DNA from: Marivita sp.
GTDB taxonomy: Bacteria > Pseudomonadota > Alphaproteobacteria > Rhodobacterales > Rhodobacteraceae
Length of the DNA stretch: 64,000 nt
Assembly: GCF_020055675.1 (NCBI RefSeq)
Contig: NZ_JAIPUS010000010.1
Location: forward strand, 45,901-109,900
Direction of reading: 5' to 3'
In this document: positions 8,856-18,566 of the stretch, in pieces
Layout of the letters: every line of letters begins with the position of its first letter
How positions within the stretch are numbered: position 1 is the stretch's first letter
The notes under the pieces: generated by a model
What the model was told of the DNA's origin: nothing
What the model saw: the letters and a program-made list of their open reading frames with translations, nothing else
Databases searched by the model: none
Position numbers and translations under genes: made by a program

Positions 8856-9635
8856 TCAGGTATACACCAACTTCGCCGCGATCTGGGCATGCAGATCGGG
8901 CGCCGCGCCAAGCACCCCGGCTGTCTGCGGCACAGCGTTGTTGAACCGCAGGTCGACTCCCTGCCGATCCGTCACTTTCGCGCCTGCTTCCGACAGGATC
9001 AGCGCCCCTGCCGCGATGTCCCATTCCCAGCTTGGCCGCAGCGTCAGCATGGCATCATACCGCCCCTGCGCGACCAGGCACAGCCGGTAGGCCAGCGACG
9101 GGCGGTGTGCACGTACGAACTCAGGAACCGGCGCCCGCCAGTGCTTGGGGTCCATGTTGGGCGTGGTCGCCAATACGCGCGCTTCCGAAATATCTGTTTT
9201 ATGCGAAAGGCTTATCTGCTGTTCATTCAGGAACGTCCCCTGCGAGAGGCCCGCCGCGTAAAGCAAGTCCAGTTCTGGAAGAAACACCACGCCCTGCGTC
9301 ACGACGCCATGCTCCACCACGGCCAGCGAATGCGCCCAGGTGCGCTCTCCTTTCACGAAACTGCGGGTGCCATCAATCGGATCGACGATGAACAAGCGAT
9401 CCTGCACCAGCCGCTCGGCGCTGTCCGGCGTTTCCTCGCTAAGCCAGCCATAGCCGGGCCGGGCCGTGGTCAGGCGGTCTCGCAAGGCGCGGTCCACGGC
9501 GATATCCGCTTGCGTCACCGGTCCGGCATCGCCAGGTTTTTCGTTGACTTCCAAGCCCTTGGACTTGTGGTACAGGGCGATTTCGGCCGCCTCCCTTGCG
9601 GCCTCGATCAAAAGTTCAAGATCATTCTCCAGCAA
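8856..9635 (-). CDS. cysQ: 3'(2'),5'-bisphosphate nucleotidase CysQ (inositol monophosphatase family)
   Basis: The 259-residue protein has the metal-dependent phosphatase motifs of the inositol monophosphatase fold: GPVTQADIAVD, WLSEETPD, VDPIDGTRSF and the C-terminal WEWDIAAGALIL. The family hydrolyses 3'-phosphoadenosine 5'-phosphate from sulfate assimilation, or inositol phosphates; CysQ is the better fit by length and by the GPVTQAD/DPIDGT context. The ATG overlaps the end of pmbA by 14 nt on the same strand, so the two are probably translated together. Substrate choice between PAP and inositol phosphate is not settled by sequence alone. Confidence 0.85.
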   Translation of the reverse strand: MLENDLELLIEAAREAAEIALYHKSKGLEVNEKPGDAGPVTQADIAVDRALRDRLTTARPGYGWLSEETPDSAERLVQDRLFIVDPIDGTRSFVKGERTWAHSLAVVEHGVVTQGVVFLPELDLLYAAGLSQGTFLNEQQISLSHKTDISEARVLATTPNMDPKHWRAPVPEFVRAHRPSLAYRLCLVAQGRYDAMLTLRPSWEWDIAAGALILSEAGAKVTDRQGVDLRFNNAVPQTAGVLGAAPDLHAQIAAKLVYT

Positions 9636-10968
9636 GCGTCAGACCTTCCACCAGAAGCGATGGCACAACCCGGCTCAACCACGGGCGTGCATCGTTGGCT
9701 GGCGTGATTTGCTTGAGCATTTCGACAAGATTGCCCGCAATCGTCACACCGCTCACCGGGTAGGCGACCGCACCATTCTCTACCCAGACGCCGGCTGCCC
9801 CGCGCGAATAGTCCCCTGTGTTGGGGTTGATCGTGGACCCGATCATCGAGGTCACGACAAGCCCGGTTCCCATCTCGGCAATCAGGCCTTCACGGTCCAT
9901 AACTCCTTGAGTCAAAGCGATATTCGACACGCTGGGCGATGGCCCCGCGGTGGTCCCGCGCGCGGCGTTCCCGGTGGGTTGCAGTCCCAGCTTGCGCGCC
10001 GTGGCCAGATCGAGCGTCCATCCCGTCAACACCCCGTCCTTGACGATATCGCGCTTTTGCGTCGGCAAGCCTTCGGCGTCGAACGGGCGCGACCCGGCAA
10101 CGCGGACACGGTGCGGGTCCTCGGTCAGGCTCAGATGCCCTGGCAGGACCTCTTTTCCCAATAAATCCAGCGCCCAGGATGATTTGCGCGCGATCGCAAC
10201 CCCATTGATCGCCATCAATAAATGCCCGATCAGTGACGATGAAATCCGTTCGTCGAACAACACCGGGTAGGCCCCGGTCTTGGGCTTGCGCGGGTTCATT
10301 CGTTCCAGCGTCCGCTCTGCCGCCGTGCGGCCAATATCTTGCGCCGACCGCAAATCCGACTGGAAGATCCGTTGATCCGCGTCGTAATCCCGCTCCATCC
10401 CGGTTCCCGTGCCCGCAATCGCCACGCAGGACGTGGAGCGTGAGGATCGCTGATATCCGCCAGAAAACCCATTGCTTGCAGCAAGGTAGACGTCCTGCGA
10501 CCCATAGGCGGCGGAGGCTGATGAAACCTGTGTGATCCCATCCACCTGGAGAGCCGCGCTTTCCGCCTCCCGCGCGTCCCGCTCCAACGCGTCCGGCGTC
10601 GGCTCGGGCGCGGGATCGTACATTTCCAGCCGCTCGAAAGACCGGTCCTCGGCCAATTGCGCCGGATCGGCCAGGCCGACATGCGGGTCTTCCGGTGCTT
10701 CGCGCGCCATCGCAACGGCCCGCTCGGCCATCACCGCAAGGCTGTCCGACCGCACATCCGACGATGACACGTTCGCCACGCGCTGCCCGACAAAGACCCG
10801 CAACCCGATGTCCGTGGACTCGGACCGCTCCGCCTGCTCCAAAGCGCCGCCGCGCACATCGATCGAGACCGAATTGCCGGTCACGGCAACCACGTCTGCG
10901 GCATCCGCGCCGGCGGCCTTGGCCCGCTGCAGCAAGTCTTGCGTCAGGGTGTTGAGCATCTGTGTCAT
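9622..10968 (-). CDS. pmbA: TldD/PmbA family protein, PmbA subunit
   Basis: The 448-residue protein matches PmbA (TldE), the partner of TldD in a cytoplasmic metalloprotease that degrades unfolded peptides, matures microcins and handles CcdA. Supporting segments are SVSIDVRGGALEQAERSES near the N-terminus, PVLFDERISSSLIGHLL in the middle and VSGVTIAGNLVEMLKQI near the C-terminus. The HExxxH motif expected of the TldD subunit is absent, consistent with the non-catalytic partner. I start at the ATG behind CGGAGG rather than the 71-codon upstream extension. No tldD is seen in the window. Confidence 0.92.
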   Translation of the reverse strand: MTQMLNTLTQDLLQRAKAAGADAADVVAVTGNSVSIDVRGGALEQAERSESTDIGLRVFVGQRVANVSSSDVRSDSLAVMAERAVAMAREAPEDPHVGLADPAQLAEDRSFERLEMYDPAPEPTPDALERDAREAESAALQVDGITQVSSASAAYGSQDVYLAASNGFSGGYQRSSRSTSCVAIAGTGTGMERDYDADQRIFQSDLRSAQDIGRTAAERTLERMNPRKPKTGAYPVLFDERISSSLIGHLLMAINGVAIARKSSWALDLLGKEVLPGHLSLTEDPHRVRVAGSRPFDAEGLPTQKRDIVKDGVLTGWTLDLATARKLGLQPTGNAARGTTAGPSPSVSNIALTQGVMDREGLIAEMGTGLVVTSMIGSTINPNTGDYSRGAAGVWVENGAVAYPVSGVTIAGNLVEMLKQITPANDARPWLSRVVPSLLVEGLTLAGE

Positions 10969-11047
10969 GGGGCCTCCGGTGCCTCTGCCTGCGAGGCAGT
11001 GACGTAGAGCGGTCGGGACGTCACCGCAACCCTGAAGGGTCAATACA

Positions 11048-11812
11048 CTAAGGCTCGACCGTTTCGACCACACCCAGAATCGGACCCATCCAGCGCCCGA
11101 AATCCGACCGGTTGAGCCCGGGAGCATGCAGGCGCGATACGCGGCCGTCCAGGAACAACGCCTGCGGCAGGTCAAGGTCATCGCGAAAGATGCGCCCGAA
11201 TTCGTGGAATGTCACCGGCGCGTCCGAAATCGCGAAAACCACCCGCGTGCCGTCCTCGGAGGTGCCAACCCCGTTCCGGATATACCGCGAGGTGCCGTCC
11301 TCCAGGAACCTTGGGTGCAAATTCCCGTCGATCACCAACATCGGACCCGATTGCGTGGCATGGCGACAGTCCGGGCGCGCCGCTTCATAACGAAGGGTCT
11401 CGATCACATCGGCCCGACCTTGCTGGATGCAGAACACGCCGTTGGGCAAAAGCCCGAAATTTCCGGGACCTGCAGTGGGGATCACCCGCATGACCTCTTG
11501 ACCGTTCTCGATGTAATGCCCGACAGGCGCGCGGTCGTCATGGTACATTCCGCCGTTCATCGCGACGGAGAGACGCCGACCCTCGGTCTTCAGTTCTGCG
11601 TCGATTGCAGAAAACTGGCCAAACCTGTCGCCCGATGGCGCATCAAGGAACAGGCGCAAATCGTCGGTGCGCGGATCAATGTCGCAGGCGGTGTAGCGCA
11701 GGCCGTCAAAGTTGCGCTCCTCGCAGACGACTTCGGACTGGGCAGTCAGGGTCGTGCCAAGCAGCGCAAGCGCCGCCAGCGTGCCCCTAGTTTTCCACGT
11801 CACGGCGGACAT
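11048..11812 (-). CDS. Secreted phosphodiester glycosidase family protein (NAGPA/DUF2233 type)
   Basis: The 254-residue protein has an N-terminal hydrophobic signal ([15 protein letters not shown]). Motifs of the NAGPA/DUF2233 family follow: [49 protein letters not shown] and the C-terminal [14 protein letters not shown]. Relatives remove GlcNAc from phosphodiester-linked glycans; the bacterial substrate is mostly unknown, but a cell-envelope glycan is likely. It overlaps the end of rbfA by 26 nt and precedes pmbA by 79 nt on the same strand. The linkage to a ribosome factor is probably organisational. Confidence 0.85.
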   Translation of the reverse strand: MSAVTWKTRGTLAALALLGTTLTAQSEVVCEERNFDGLRYTACDIDPRTDDLRLFLDAPSGDRFGQFSAIDAELKTEGRRLSVAMNGGMYHDDRAPVGHYIENGQEVMRVIPTAGPGNFGLLPNGVFCIQQGRADVIETLRYEAARPDCRHATQSGPMLVIDGNLHPRFLEDGTSRYIRNGVGTSEDGTRVVFAISDAPVTFHEFGRIFRDDLDLPQALFLDGRVSRLHAPGLNRSDFGRWMGPILGVVETVEP

Positions 11813-12182
11813 CGTCTTTCTCGAAAATGCGGCGGGTATCGTCCATCCGGTCGAACGTGTCGTCCAGTCGAAAGCGTAGTTCGGGCGAGAACTTGAGCGT
11901 CAGGTTCTTTGCCACGATACGCCGCAATTCGTTGCGATTGCGGTTCAGAAGCCCGAGAAGTTCGTCCTGCCCATCCCCCATCAAGGGCACGACGAAAGCT
12001 GTTGCCACCTTGAGGTCGGGAGATGTGCGGACTTCGCCCACTGTAATGGAATAGCGATTGAGGTCCGGATCGTGAATGTCGCCACGCGCCAGCACGTCCG
12101 CCAGTGTGCGCCGGATCAATTCGCCAACGCGCAGTTGCCGTTGGCTCGGTCCGTCAGAGCTGTGAGATCGGTTTTTTGCCAT
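11787..12182 (-). CDS. rbfA: 30S ribosome-binding factor RbfA
   Basis: The 131-residue protein has the RbfA KH-like fold signatures: [36 protein letters not shown] and [18 protein letters not shown]. RbfA binds the 30S subunit near the 16S 5' helix and supports late maturation and cold adaptation. It is the first gene of a minus-strand run with the glycosidase-like gene, and it is divergent from dapB across 85 bp. The usual neighbour truB is not seen next to it here. Confidence 0.95.
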   Translation of the reverse strand: MAKNRSHSSDGPSQRQLRVGELIRRTLADVLARGDIHDPDLNRYSITVGEVRTSPDLKVATAFVVPLMGDGQDELLGLLNRNRNELRRIVAKNLTLKFSPELRFRLDDTFDRMDDTRRIFEKDDVRRDVEN

Positions 12183-12267
12183 GAACGGGACATAAGGCTT
12201 CTGGCAGCCTTTGCCAAGCAGGGGACCAACCGCTATTGAGGCGAAAATTCACCGGCGGAGAATGGGC

Positions 12268-13086
12268 ATGAGCGAAGAGGTCGGCGTGGTTGTCACCGGA
12301 GTATCTGGACGCATGGGACAGATGCTCGTGACAGAAATCGAAAAAAACTCAAAGCTTTACCTTGCCGGTGCCATAGACCGCGCCGGGCATGACTGGGTGG
12401 GTCAGGATTTGGGCACAGCGATGGGCAGGGGCGCCAACGGTGTGATAGTGGCGGATGACCCGCTGGACAGTTTCGCGCGTGCTCAGGCGGTGATCGACTT
12501 CACCGCGCCCGCCGCCACTGTCGGGTTCGCCGAACTGGCGGCGCAGGCCCGCGCCGTGCATGTGATCGGGACAACCGGCCTGTCCGAACAGGACCTGACC
12601 AAGATCAAGGCCGCGGCGCGCCACTCGGTTGTCGTGCGCGCCGGCAACATGAGCCTTGGCGTGAACCTGCTTACGGTGCTGACGCGCAAGGTCGCTGCGG
12701 CGCTCGATGCGGATTATGATATCGAGGTGATCGAGGCGCACCACAACCAGAAGGTCGACGCGCCCTCGGGCACAGCCCTGATGTTGGGTGAGGCCGCAGC
12801 GGAGGGGCGTGGCGTCGATCTGCGCGAGGTGTCGGACCGGGGCCGCGATGGGATTTCCGGCGCGCGCGACCGGGGCGCGATCGGGTTCAGCGCCATCCGC
12901 GGGGGGGACATCGTGGGTGAACATGATGTCATGTTCGCCGCCGAAGGCGAGCGTATCATCTTGCGCCACATCGCCAGCGACCGGGCGCTTTTCGCGCGCG
13001 GTGCGCTCAAGGCGGCGCTTTGGGGCCAGGACAAGGCGCCCGGAGAATACGACATGCTGGACGTTCTGGGGCTGTCCGAAGGCTGA
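12268..13086 (+). CDS. dapB: 4-hydroxy-tetrahydrodipicolinate reductase DapB
   Basis: The 272-residue enzyme reduces HTPA with NAD(P)H in the diaminopimelate/lysine pathway. The nucleotide-binding loop GVSGRMG is at residues 11-17. The signature [15 protein letters not shown] is at 156-170 and contains the catalytic His-His and the substrate-binding Lys. The start at 12268 has GGAG 7 nt upstream; the ATG two codons earlier is too close to it. The frame also continues 19 codons upstream without support. dapA, for the preceding step, is also in this window but on the other strand at 22.5 kb. Confidence 0.96.
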   Translation: MSEEVGVVVTGVSGRMGQMLVTEIEKNSKLYLAGAIDRAGHDWVGQDLGTAMGRGANGVIVADDPLDSFARAQAVIDFTAPAATVGFAELAAQARAVHVIGTTGLSEQDLTKIKAAARHSVVVRAGNMSLGVNLLTVLTRKVAAALDADYDIEVIEAHHNQKVDAPSGTALMLGEAAAEGRGVDLREVSDRGRDGISGARDRGAIGFSAIRGGDIVGEHDVMFAAEGERIILRHIASDRALFARGALKAALWGQDKAPGEYDMLDVLGLSEG

Positions 13087-13171
13087 CACGGAAAGGCGCG
13101 ATGCCGGAAACCTTTTGATCCAGATGCGCGTTGGACACGTATTCTGCGTAACCCAAGCCCGAGAGGATCAA

Positions 13172-13534
13172 ATGTTGACCCGTGTTTCCCTGATCGTGGC
13201 CGCCGCGGTTGCACTTGGCTTTCCACAGAGCGCTGCCGCCGAATTGAAGCGGATCGAAAGCAAATCCGAATTCGTGCAGATTGTGCAGGGCAAGACCCTG
13301 TCGCGACCCCTGGTGCGTCTGGCCGTCGATCAGAACGGTGGCATCACGGGACGGGGCGTGACCTGGGATGTGACCGGCTCCTGGTCTTGGCAAGACGGCT
13401 TCTTTTGTCGGGACCTGACCTGGGGAGGTGATGACCTTGGCTATGATTGCCAGGAAGTACGCGCCAATGATAGCGAGGTGCGGTTCACCTCGGATCAAGG
13501 GGCCGGAGACACGGCAGATTTCCGACTGCGGTGA
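13172..13534 (+). CDS. Small secreted protein downstream of dapB, unknown function
   Basis: The 120-residue protein has a signal peptide (MLTRVSLIVAAAVALGF, cleavage near SAAA-E). The mature part carries TWDVTGSWSWQDGFFCRD and LGYDCQEV, a tryptophan-rich patch with two cysteines likely bonded in the periplasm. I recognise the pattern from rhodobacterial proteins of unknown function; I recall some carrying the label dihydrodipicolinate reductase. Nothing in the sequence resembles DapB (no dinucleotide fold, no HH motif), so I would treat such a label as wrong. It lies 85 nt after dapB. Confidence 0.75.
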   Translation: MLTRVSLIVAAAVALGFPQSAAAELKRIESKSEFVQIVQGKTLSRPLVRLAVDQNGGITGRGVTWDVTGSWSWQDGFFCRDLTWGGDDLGYDCQEVRANDSEVRFTSDQGAGDTADFRLR

Positions 13535-13537
13535 GTT

Positions 13538-13720
13538 TCAGAAATCGATCGCCAAGCCGCCTTTTTCCCAATCCCCGTAACGCACCGGTTCCGGTCCGTC
13601 ACGGCCGCCGAGCTCTTTCGGTAAGGGGGCTTCCGAGGCTGCCTTCTTGCGCCGCGCTTCGGCTTCGGCCAAGGCACGTTGCGCGGCGGGTGGCAAATCG
13701 ATGGGGTTATCGGAACTCAT
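13538..13720 (-). CDS. DUF1674 protein, succinate dehydrogenase assembly factor 4 homolog
   Basis: The 60-residue protein ends in GGRDGPEPVRYGDWEKGGLA followed by IDF. This is the conserved C-terminal box of DUF1674/SdhAF4, which in mitochondria binds flavinated SdhA and protects it during complex II assembly. The N-terminal half is charged and low in complexity. The chosen ATG has AGAGGAAAG upstream; the frame is open further 5' but with no site. It ends 3 bp from the convergent secreted gene's stop. Function in bacteria is inferred from the family. Confidence 0.85.
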   Translation of the reverse strand: MSSDNPIDLPPAAQRALAEAEARRKKAASEAPLPKELGGRDGPEPVRYGDWEKGGLAIDF

Positions 13721-13799
13721 CTCGGGCTTTCCTCTTGTATGAGTTTGATATACGCGCCATCCGGTCCCTGACAACCCCGGTCCAATACAGGAAAGTCCT

Positions 13800-15080
13800 T
13801 TGCCCGCACCTGCCTCTCCGCGTCGCGTAGCTCTTGATGGGTTGAGCCAGATTATCGGCGAAGGCCGGATCCTTTCGGATGTCATGGCCGATCCGCTCTG
13901 GCAGGACCTGACACCCGCCGAACGCGCTGCCGCGCAACGGCTTGTCACGGACACGCTTCGGTATCTGGGCCGAGCGGATCACCTCTTGGCCTCCAACCTG
14001 CAGCGCACGCCGCCCTTGAAGGTCATGAACCTTCTTCGATTGGCGACGGTGGAGTTGATGACCGGCGGCGCTGCGCATGGTGTCGTGAACGATGCTGTCA
14101 ACCTTGCTGCGGGAAACAAGAAAACCGCGCCCATGAAAGGGTTGGTGAACGCCGTGTTGCGCAAGATCACGGCGCTGGATCAAAGCGCCTGGGATGCGGC
14201 GCCGGACACGATGCTGCCCAAATGGCTGCGTCCCAAGCTTGCCAAGGACTGGAGCAAAGCGGGTGTCGCACGGATCGAACGCGCCCATGCGGTGCCGCCG
14301 CCTGTTGATCTGAGCGTGAAATCCGACGCGCAGGGGTGGGCAGACACCCTTGATGGGACGCTGTTGCCCACCGGGTCCGTTCGCTTGTCAGCGCGGGGGC
14401 AATTGTCAGCATTGCCGGGGTTCGACACCGGCGATTGGTGGGTGCAGGACGCCGCTGCCGCACTGCCGGTTCAGCTTTTGGGGGATGTGACAGGGGCGCG
14501 TGTTCTCGACATCGGCGCGGCGCCGGGCGGCAAGACCATGCAGCTTGCCGCGCGTGGCGCAGACGTGACGGCGCTGGATGTATCCGAACCGCGCATGGTG
14601 CGGCTCAGGGAAAATCTTGCCCGGACAAAGCTGGCAGCGCGGACTGTTGTGGCAAATGCGCTGACACATCAAGACGACCCGTTCGATGCGATCCTGCTGG
14701 ACGCACCCTGCTCCGCGACCGGCACGATCCGGCGGCATCCCGATCTTCCTTACGTCAAATCACAGGCGGGAATAGACGATCTGGTCAAGCTGCAACGCAG
14801 CCTGCTGCTTCGTGCGGTTCACTTTCTCAAACCGGGCGGGAAACTGGTCTTTTGCACCTGTAGCCTGCTGCGCGAGGAGGGAGAGGATCAAGTCAAGTGG
14901 CTGTTGTCGCAGACGGGCGATCTGACCCTGCTTTCCCCCTCGGCCGCCGGTCTTGACACGCGCTGGATCAGTCCTGAAGGCGGCGTCCGCCTGCGGCCGG
15001 ATTATTGGCCGGACCGGGGCGGCATGGACGGATTCTACATGGCAGTGTTGCAGCGCAATGGCAGTCCGCCGCCCGCCTGA
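13800..15080 (+). CDS. rsmB: 16S rRNA m5C methyltransferase, RsmB family
   Basis: The 426-residue protein has an N-terminal NusB-like RNA-binding domain (about 1-130) and a C-terminal Rossmann methyltransferase. The SAM-binding motif DIGAAPGGKT is at 237-246. DAPCSATGT at 301-309 contains motif IV cysteine C304, and FCTCSL contains the motif VI catalytic C354. These two cysteines define RNA m5C methyltransferases. The start appears to be TTG at 13800 behind CAGGAAAG; no in-frame ATG occurs until codon 29. It is divergent from the DUF1674 gene. The specific target (C967 of 16S rRNA in E. coli) is inferred by homology. Confidence 0.92.
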   Translation: MPAPASPRRVALDGLSQIIGEGRILSDVMADPLWQDLTPAERAAAQRLVTDTLRYLGRADHLLASNLQRTPPLKVMNLLRLATVELMTGGAAHGVVNDAVNLAAGNKKTAPMKGLVNAVLRKITALDQSAWDAAPDTMLPKWLRPKLAKDWSKAGVARIERAHAVPPPVDLSVKSDAQGWADTLDGTLLPTGSVRLSARGQLSALPGFDTGDWWVQDAAAALPVQLLGDVTGARVLDIGAAPGGKTMQLAARGADVTALDVSEPRMVRLRENLARTKLAARTVVANALTHQDDPFDAILLDAPCSATGTIRRHPDLPYVKSQAGIDDLVKLQRSLLLRAVHFLKPGGKLVFCTCSLLREEGEDQVKWLLSQTGDLTLLSPSAAGLDTRWISPEGGVRLRPDYWPDRGGMDGFYMAVLQRNGSPPPA

Positions 15081-15163
15081 CAATTCCGCCGTGACTTGCC
15101 TCGGTCACAAAGCTATGGTGCTGGGAAAAACCGCCTGCGCAAAGCCAGGCAGAGGCAGAGCTG

Positions 15164-16912
15164 ATGTTTCGACTGGACGCCGCAAAACGGGCGCAGACCC
15201 GGCTTTTGGACCGTGTTCACGCGCGCCTGTCCGCGCGCGTCCGGCCGGCGACCGCCTTTGTCGGCCAGCCCGAACCACGAGCCGTCGGGTCCTATGCCCG
15301 CGGGCGGCAGCTGACGGCGGGCAATCTTTTGTTCGCGGGGCATCTGGTTGAAGCGCCGGGCGCGATCCTTTGGGATATTCCCCCGCCGGATGATATTTTC
15401 CTCGAAGAACTTCACGGTTTCCACTGGCTTGACGACATGGCGAGCGTTGGCGATCCGGTAACGCGCAAAACCGCGCAGGCTTGGCTGTTCGAGTGGATAA
15501 CCCGCTATGGCAACGGATCCGGCCCGGGCTGGACAGCGGAATTGGCCGGGCGACGCGTGATCCGGTGGCTGCATCACGCGTTTTTCGTGTTGGGCGGCTC
15601 CACGCCGGAACAATCGCGGGCGTTCTTTCGGTCCATCGCGCAGCAGACGATATTTCTAAACCGCCGCTGGCACAGCGCGTGCCCCGGATTGCCCCGCTTC
15701 GAAGCGTTGACGGGACTCATTTCAGCCGGCCTGTCCCTGCAGGGCATGGAGGCACAGGCCGACCCTGCGATCAAGGCGCTGGGCCAGGAATGCGAGCGTC
15801 AGATCAACGAAGGAGGCGGCGTTTCGACCCGCAACCCCGAAGAGTTGATGGAGGTGTGCACCCTTTTGATCTGGGCACGCGATGCGTTGCAGGAAACGGC
15901 CCGCGCGCCGGAGCCCGCACATATTCACGCGATTGCCAAGATCGTGCCAACGCTTCGCGCATTGCGCCATTGCGATGGTGGCCTCGCGCGATTTCACGGC
16001 GGTGGGCGTGGTATGGAGGGGCGGCTGGACACCGCGCTTGCTGCGGCGGGCGTAAAGGCGCAGGTTCCGCAGAACCTTGTCATGGGGTTTGCGCGCCTGT
16101 CCGCCGGCCGCACCTCCCTGATCATTGACGCGGCGCCTCCGCCGACAGGAATGTCCAGCATCAATGCCCATGCTTCGACGCTTGCCTTCGAGCTCACGTC
16201 CGGGCGGCGTCCTCTCGTCGTGAACTGCGGGTCGGGATCGGCCTTTGGCGAGGACTGGCGCAGGGCGGGGCGGGCGACCCCATCGCATTCGACCCTGTGT
16301 CTTGACGGCTATTCCAGTGCGCGCCTGGGAGACACGACCCGGGTCGGCTCGATCAAGCGTGAGCTGCTTGACGATGCGCCGAGGAATGTGCCGGTGGAAA
16401 TATCGCGCGCCACCGACGGCATCCGATTCGAGGGCGGGCATGACGGGTATTCGCGGACGCATGGCCTGACCCATGCGCGCATCCTCGAGCTGACATTCGA
16501 TGGCCGCGGGGTCGTGGGTGAGGACCTTTTGGTGGCACTCAACAGCAACGGCAAGGCGCAGTTCGACAAGAAAATGGAAGACAGCCGCCTGTCGGGTATC
16601 CCGTTTGACATTCGCTTCCACCTGCATCCCGAGGTCGACACCGCCATCGACATGAATGGAACCGCTGTTTCAATGGCTTTGAGAAGTGGCGAGATCTGGG
16701 TTTTCCGCTACGCCGGGCGGTGCAACCTGTCGCTGGAGGCGTCGGTTTACCTTGAAAAGGGGCGATTGCGCCCCCGCGCGACGAAACAGGTCGTTTTAAC
16801 CGGTCGCGCAATGGAGTATGCAACCCGCGTTCGCTGGTCTTTGGCCAAGGCGCAGGATACCGCCATCGCGGTGCGGGACCTGGCCGAGGACGATGCGATG
16901 CTGCTGAACTGA
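15164..16912 (+). CDS. Heparinase II/III family protein
   Basis: The 582-residue protein combines an N-terminal all-alpha toroid (HGFHWLDDMA, WIERY-like EWITRYGN, FEALTGLISAGLSLQ) with a C-terminal beta-rich part (ATPSHSTLCLDGYSSARLG, HDGYSRTHGLTHARILEL). This is the plan of heparinase II/III-like polysaccharide lyases. There is no clear signal peptide, so location is unclear. Members in alphaproteobacteria have no proven substrate; heparin itself is unlikely. It sits between rsmB and purH with 83 and 21 nt gaps on the same strand, so it may be co-transcribed with purH. Confidence 0.88.
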   Translation: MFRLDAAKRAQTRLLDRVHARLSARVRPATAFVGQPEPRAVGSYARGRQLTAGNLLFAGHLVEAPGAILWDIPPPDDIFLEELHGFHWLDDMASVGDPVTRKTAQAWLFEWITRYGNGSGPGWTAELAGRRVIRWLHHAFFVLGGSTPEQSRAFFRSIAQQTIFLNRRWHSACPGLPRFEALTGLISAGLSLQGMEAQADPAIKALGQECERQINEGGGVSTRNPEELMEVCTLLIWARDALQETARAPEPAHIHAIAKIVPTLRALRHCDGGLARFHGGGRGMEGRLDTALAAAGVKAQVPQNLVMGFARLSAGRTSLIIDAAPPPTGMSSINAHASTLAFELTSGRRPLVVNCGSGSAFGEDWRRAGRATPSHSTLCLDGYSSARLGDTTRVGSIKRELLDDAPRNVPVEISRATDGIRFEGGHDGYSRTHGLTHARILELTFDGRGVVGEDLLVALNSNGKAQFDKKMEDSRLSGIPFDIRFHLHPEVDTAIDMNGTAVSMALRSGEIWVFRYAGRCNLSLEASVYLEKGRLRPRATKQVVLTGRAMEYATRVRWSLAKAQDTAIAVRDLAEDDAMLLN

Positions 16913-16933
16913 ACACTGGGAATTTTTGCTGCC

Positions 16934-18523
16934 ATGACCACTCTTGCCCCCCTGCGACGCGCCTTGCTTTCCGTGTCTGACAAAACCGGCCTCGTCGATC
17001 TTGCCAAGGCGCTGGATGCGCGGGGGGTCGAGATCCTGTCCACCGGCGGGTCCGCCAAGGCGCTGCGCGACGCGGATGTGCCGGTCAAGGACGTGTCCGA
17101 GGTGACTGGCTTTCCCGAGATGATGGATGGCCGGGTCAAAACGCTGCACCCGATGGTGCATGGCGGGTTGCTGGCCCTGCGTGACAATGACGATCATGTC
17201 GCGGCAATGTTCGCGCATGACATCAAGGCGATCGACCTTCTGGTGGTCAATCTCTACCCGTTCGAAGAAACGGTTGCCAAGGGTGGCGACTATGACACCT
17301 GCATCGAGAATATCGACATCGGTGGCCCGGCGATGATCCGCGCCGCCGCCAAGAACCATGCCTTTGTCACCACCGTTGTCGATGTCGAGGATTACAAGGG
17401 ATTGTTGGCCGAGCTCGATGCAAACGATGGCCACACGACTCTGGCATTCCGTCAGCGGCTTGCGCAGATCGCCTATGCCCGCACCGGGGCGTATGATGCC
17501 GCGGTCAGCACGTGGATGGCTGGCGCGATCGGCGAGGACACGCCGCGCCGCCGCGTCTTTGCCGGAACTTTGGCGCAGCCATTGCGCTATGGCGAAAACC
17601 CGCATCAGGGGGCGGCGTTCTATCACGATGGCAGCAACCGCCCTGGAGTTGCTGTGGCAGAACAGATCCAGGGCAAGGAGCTCAGCTACAACAACATCAA
17701 CGACACGGATGCCGCGTTTGAACTGATTTCGGAATTCCTGCCGCGCGATGGCTTTGCCTGCGCGATCATCAAGCACGCGAACCCGTGCGGCGTGGCCAAG
17801 GGACGGACTTTGAAAGAGGCGTACCAAAAGGCGTTCGATTGTGACCGCACCTCTGCCTTTGGCGGGATCGTTGCGCTGAACTCGACGCTGGACGGGGAAA
17901 CCGCCGAGGCGATTTCCGAGATTTTCACCGAGGTCGTGATTGCTCCGGGTGCGCATCAGGCGGCCAAGGATGTCTTCGCGGCCAAGAAAAACTTGCGTCT
18001 GTTGATGGCGCCGGGACTGGCGAACACCGCAGAGCCGGGGACCGCCTGGACCCAAGTTTCGGGCGGGATTCTGGTCCAGAACCGCGACAATGGGCGGATT
18101 GATCTGGATGATCTGAAGGTGGTGACCAAAATCGCACCCACGGACGACCAGATGCGCGATCTGGTATTTGCCTGGACCGTGGCGAAGCATGTCAAGTCGA
18201 ATGCCATTGTCTATGCCAAGGACCGGGCCACCGTGGGCGTCGGCGCGGGCCAGATGAGTCGGCTTGACAGCGCGCTGATCGCCGCGAAGAAGGCCGACCG
18301 CATGGCCGAGGCGCTGGGCTTGTCAGAGCCGCTTACCAAGGGCAGCGCGGTGGCGTCCGACGCCTTCTTCCCCTTTGCCGATGGCCTGATGGAAGCGGCG
18401 GCGGCGGGTGCCTCCTGTGTCATTCAACCCGGTGGCTCGATGCGTGACGACGAGGTGATCAAGGCTGCGGATGACGCCGGGCTGGCCATGGTGCTCACCG
18501 GGATGCGGCATTTCCGGCACTGA
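16934..18523 (+). CDS. purH: Bifunctional AICAR transformylase/IMP cyclohydrolase PurH
   Basis: The 529-residue enzyme performs the last two steps of IMP synthesis. The N-terminal MGS-like cyclohydrolase domain shows [29 protein letters not shown] and [20 protein letters not shown]. The C-terminal transformylase domain shows [28 protein letters not shown] and [10 protein letters not shown]; the Lys-His pair in the last motif is catalytic. Length is typical. It is followed within 43 nt by lspA. Confidence 0.98.
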   Translation: MTTLAPLRRALLSVSDKTGLVDLAKALDARGVEILSTGGSAKALRDADVPVKDVSEVTGFPEMMDGRVKTLHPMVHGGLLALRDNDDHVAAMFAHDIKAIDLLVVNLYPFEETVAKGGDYDTCIENIDIGGPAMIRAAAKNHAFVTTVVDVEDYKGLLAELDANDGHTTLAFRQRLAQIAYARTGAYDAAVSTWMAGAIGEDTPRRRVFAGTLAQPLRYGENPHQGAAFYHDGSNRPGVAVAEQIQGKELSYNNINDTDAAFELISEFLPRDGFACAIIKHANPCGVAKGRTLKEAYQKAFDCDRTSAFGGIVALNSTLDGETAEAISEIFTEVVIAPGAHQAAKDVFAAKKNLRLLMAPGLANTAEPGTAWTQVSGGILVQNRDNGRIDLDDLKVVTKIAPTDDQMRDLVFAWTVAKHVKSNAIVYAKDRATVGVGAGQMSRLDSALIAAKKADRMAEALGLSEPLTKGSAVASDAFFPFADGLMEAAAAGASCVIQPGGSMRDDEVIKAADDAGLAMVLTGMRHFRH

Positions 18524-18566
18524 TTTTACCAAGCGGTAAGAGCCTGCCGCAGCGAAAGGAATTTTG

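Noticed and set aside
13172..13534. A second dihydrodipicolinate reductase.
   Set aside because: No nucleotide-binding loop or catalytic histidines; it is a small secreted protein next to dapB.
15696..15707. A palindrome with a TTCGAA core (CGCTTCGAAGCG) in the heparinase-like gene.
   Set aside because: Single, only 12 bp and within coding sequence; not part of an array.
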